This document shows, in pieces, positions 60,701-64,000 of a stretch of DNA of 64,000 bases. Numbering within the stretch: position 1 is the first letter of the stretch; every line of letters starts with the position of its first letter. The position numbers and the translations under genes are program-made. The stretch is taken from contig JAUIMM010001993.1 of NCBI GenBank assembly GCA_031769625.1, positions 186,001 through 250,000 on the forward strand, read 5' to 3'. The notes under the pieces are model-generated. The model saw nothing but the letters and a program-made list of their open reading frames with translations. It was not told the DNA's origin and did no database searches. Origin of the DNA: Taudactylus pleione (Eukaryota; Chordata; Amphibia; Anura; Myobatrachidae).

Positions 60701-63700
60701 TTCACATCACATTTGTGGGTCTTGGTCTTCAACACATCCAGTGAAATTTTGAGCTGTCTGTGTTTGCTACAAGAGGAGATATCACAAAGTATGCGCTTTT
60801 GTTATTTCCATTGCTTTCAATGCATTTTGGCCTAAAACTTGCATTTGCTGTTTTCTCTTAAATGCAACATGGGAGAAAAACCATTTCACATCACATTTGT
60901 GGGTTTTGGTCTTCAACACATCCAGTGAAATTTTGAGCTGTCTGTGTTTGCCTCAAGAGGAGATAACACAAAGTATGCGCTTTTGTTGTTTCCATTGCTT
61001 TCAAAGCATTTTGGCCTAAAACGTGCATTTGCTGTTTTCTCTTAAACGCAACATGGGAGAAAAACCATTTCACATCACATTTGTGGGTCTTGGTCTTCAA
61101 CACATCCAGTGAAATTTTGAGCTGTCTGTGTTTGCTACAAGAGGAGATATCACAAAGTATGCGCTTTTGTTGTTTTCATTGCTTTCAATGCATTTTGGCC
61201 TAAAACGTGCATTTGCTGTTTTCTCTTAAACGCAACATGGGAGAAAAACCATTTCACATCACATTTGTGGGTCTTGTTCTTCAACACATCCAGTGCAATT
61301 TTGAGCTGTCTGTGTTTGCTACAAGAGGAGATATCACAAAGTATGGACTTTTGTTATTTCCATTGCTTTCAATGCATTTTGGCCTAAAACTTGCATTTCC
61401 TGTTTTCTCTTAAAAGCAACATGGGAGAAAAACCATTTCACATCACATTTGTGGGTCTTGGTCTTCAACACATCCAGTGAAATTTTGAGCTGTCTGTGTT
61501 TGCTACAAGAGGAGATATCACAAAGTATGCGCTTTTGTTGTTTCCATTGCTTTCAATGCATTTTGGCCTAAAACGTGCATTTGCTGTTTTCTCTTAAACG
61601 CAACATGGGAGAAAAACCTTTTCACATCATATTTGTGGGTCTTGGTCTTCAACACATCCAGTGAAATTTTGAGCTGTCTGTGTTTGCTACAAGAGGAGAT
61701 ATCACAAAGTATGCGCTTTTGTTGTTTCCATTGCTTTCAAAGCATTTTGGCCTAAAACGTGCAGTTGCTGTTTTCTCTTAAACGCAACATGGGAGAAAAA
61801 CCATTTCACATCACATTTGTGGGTCTTGGTCTTCAACACATCCAGTGAAATTTTGAGCTGTCTGTGTTTGCTACAAGAGGAGATATCACAAAGTATGCGC
61901 TTTTGTTATTACCATTGCTTTCAATGCATTTTGGCCTAAAACTTGCATTTGCTGTTTTCTCTTAAATGCAACATGGGAGAAAAACCATTTCACATCACAT
62001 TTGTGGGTTTTGGTCTTCAACACATCCAGTGAAATTTTGAGCTGTCTGTGTTTGCCTCAAGAGGAGATAACACAAAGTATGCTCTTTTGTTGTTTCCATT
62101 GCTTTCAATGCATTTTGGCCTAAAACGTGCATTTGCTGTTTTCTCTTAAACGCAACATGGGAGAAAAACCATTTCACATCACATTTGTGGGTCTTGGTCT
62201 TCAACACATCCAGTGAAATTTTGAGCTGTCTGTGTTTGCTACAAGAGGAGATATCACAAAGTATGCGCTTTTGTTGTTTCCATTGCTTTCAAAGCATTTT
62301 GGCCTAAAACGTGCATTTGCTGTTTTCTCTTAAACGCAACATGGGAGAAAAACCATTTCACATCACATTTGTGGGTCTTGGTCTTCAACACATCCAGTGA
62401 AATTTTGAGCTGTCTGTGTTTGCTACAAGAGGAGATATCACAAAGTATGCGCTTTTGTTGTTTTCATTGCTTTCAATGCATTTTGGCCTAAAACTTGCAT
62501 TTGCTGTTTTCTCTTAAAAGCAACATGGGAGAAAAACCATTTCACATCACATTTGTGGGTCTTGGTCTTCAACACATCCAGTGAAATTTTGAGCTGTCTG
62601 TGTTTGCTACAAGAGGAGATATCACAAAGTATGCGCTTTTGTTATTTCCATTGCTTTCAATGCATTTTGGCCTAAAACTTGCATTTGCTGTTTTCTCTTA
62701 AACGCAACATGGGAGAAAAACCATTTCACATCACATTTGTGGGTTTTGGTCTTCAACACATCCAGTGAAATTTTGAGCTGTCTGTGTTTGCTACAAGAGG
62801 AGATAACACATAGTATGCGCTTTTGTTGTTTCCATTGCTTTCAATGCATTTTGGCCTAAAACGTGCATTTGCTGTTTTCTTTTAAACGCAACATGGGAGA
62901 AAAACCATTTCACATCACATTTGTGGGTCTTGGTCTTCAACACATCCAGTGAAATTTTGAGCTGTCTGTGTTTGCTACAAGAGGAGATATCACAAAGTAT
63001 GCGCTTTTGTTATTTCCATTGCTTTCAATGCATTTTGGCCTAAAACTTGCATTTGCTGTTTTCTCTTAAATGCAACATGGGAGAAAAACCATTTCACATC
63101 ACATTTGTGGGTTTTGGTCTTCAACACATCCAGTGAAATTTTGAGCTGTCTGTGTTTGCCTCAAGAGGAGATAACACAAAGTATGCGCTTTTGTTGTTTC
63201 CATTGCTTTCAAAGCATTTTGGCCTAAAACGTGCATTTGCTGTTTTCTCTTAAACGCAACATGGGAGAAAAACCATTTCACATCACATTTGTGGGTCTTG
63301 GTCTTCAACACATCCAGTGAAATTTTGAGCTGTCTGTGTTTGCTACAAGAGGAGATATCACAAAGTATGCGCTTTTGTTGTTTTCATTGCTTTCAATGCA
63401 TTTTGGCCTAAAACATGCATTTGCTGTTTTCTCTTAAACGCAACATGGGAGAAAAACCATTTCACATCACATTTGTGGGTCTTGGTCTTCAACACATCCA
63501 GTGCAATTTTGAGCTGTCTGTGTTTGCTACAAGAGGAGATATCACAAAGTATGGACTTTTGTTATTTCCATTGCTTTCAATGCATTTTGGCCTAAAACTT
63601 GCATTTCCTGTTTTCTCTTAAAAGCAACATGGGAGAAAAACCATTTCACATCACATTTGTGGGTCTTGGTCTTCAACACATCCAGTGAAATTTTGAGCTG

Positions 63701-64000
63701 TCTGTGTTTGCTACAAGAGGAGATATCACAAAGTATGCGCTTTTGTTGTTTCCATTGCTTTCAATGCATTTTGGCCTAAAACGTGCATTTGCTGTTTTCT
63801 CTTAAACGCAACATGGGAGAAAAACCTTTTCACATCATATTTGTGGGTCTTGGTCTTCAACACATCCAGTGAAATTTTGAGCTGTCTGTGTTTGCTACAA
63901 GAGGAGATATCACAAAGTATGCGCTTTTGTTGTTTCCATTGCTTTCAAAGCATTTTGGCCTAAAACGTGCAGTTGCTGTTTTCTCTTAAACGCAACATGG
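54710..64000. repeat. Satellite segment with 18- and 12-monomer offsets
   Basis: The order at about 53200-55500 recurs at about 56900-58800, at 3310-3311 bp (18 monomers). A one-base deletion (gcatttggcc near 54756) makes the difference between 3310 and 3311. The gcttcaagagg variant near 55249 and 58560 is shared. Further on, 60891-61620 recurs at 63099-63830 at 2208 bp (exactly 12 x 184), with the private catttcctg variant at about 61394 and 63602. The ttcttttaaacg variant (60486 and 62878) sits 2392 bp apart, so one monomer was lost or gained between them. Confidence 0.85.

Larger units (their letters stand above)
47482..64000. repeat. Right satellite array, 184-bp monomer (about 90 copies)
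   Basis: This is the same monomer, in the same orientation as the left array. It resumes in the middle of a unit at ggtcttcaac (monomer position 68). It runs to the last base of the window, so its far end is not seen. It belongs to the second HOR flavour: cctcaaacgt, gctattttc, catcaagtg and gtgtttcc variants recur, and the 183-bp gtgttttc class of the first 27 kb is not seen. Confidence 0.98.

Noticed and set aside
1..64000. Alpha satellite, 5S rDNA or tRNA-derived tandem repeat
   Set aside because: The monomer length and sequence do not match alpha satellite (about 171 bp). No 5S internal control region or tRNA A/B boxes are visible.

Overview
The window is eukaryotic, non-genic DNA. It is a long satellite array built from about 310 head-to-tail copies of one 184-bp monomer (about 39% GC), broken once by a single non-LTR retrotransposon (LINE) of about 7.15 kb. 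The LINE's ORF1 (a conserved block followed by three CCHC zinc knuckles) and ORF2 (APE-type endonuclease plus reverse transcriptase) look like the Tx1 group of the L1 superfamily, which is known from amphibians and fish. The most likely source is therefore a vertebrate, perhaps an amphibian, and the locus is centromeric, pericentromeric or another heterochromatic block. The species cannot be named from the sequence alone.

Layout. Positions 1-40331 are the left satellite array (about 219 monomers). Positions 40332-47481 are the LINE, on the minus strand. Positions 47482-64000 are the right satellite array (about 90 monomers). Both arrays run in the same orientation and continue past both window edges. 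Monomers differ from one another at a small set of recurring diagnostic sites. The order of these variants repeats over longer distances, giving higher-order repeats (HORs) whose lengths are whole numbers of monomers: 8, 9, 10, 12, 13, 14, 15, 16, 17, 18, 22 and 60. Two flavours of array can be told apart. The part before about 27.7 kb is rich in a 183-bp monomer class. The part from about 27.7 kb to the end has other diagnostic variants (cctcaaac, catcaagtg, gctattttc).

The LINE sits inside one monomer. The satellite stops after gggt at 40331 and resumes at ggtcttcaac at 47482, so only about 3 bases of the monomer are missing. The order of HOR variants carries straight on across the gap. The element therefore jumped into an already formed HOR and was not itself amplified. 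ORF1 (44961-47390) and the reverse transcriptase part of ORF2 (40806-42446) are long and open. ORF2 is broken by about six single-base frameshifts and ORF1 has at least two near its 3' end, several of them at homopolymer runs. The copy is therefore either a fairly young dead element or an intact one with residual sequencing indels.

I see no ordinary cellular gene, tRNA, rRNA or CRISPR array, and no protein-coding potential in the satellite that I would trust. Short open frames in the satellite are chance products of the monomer sequence.
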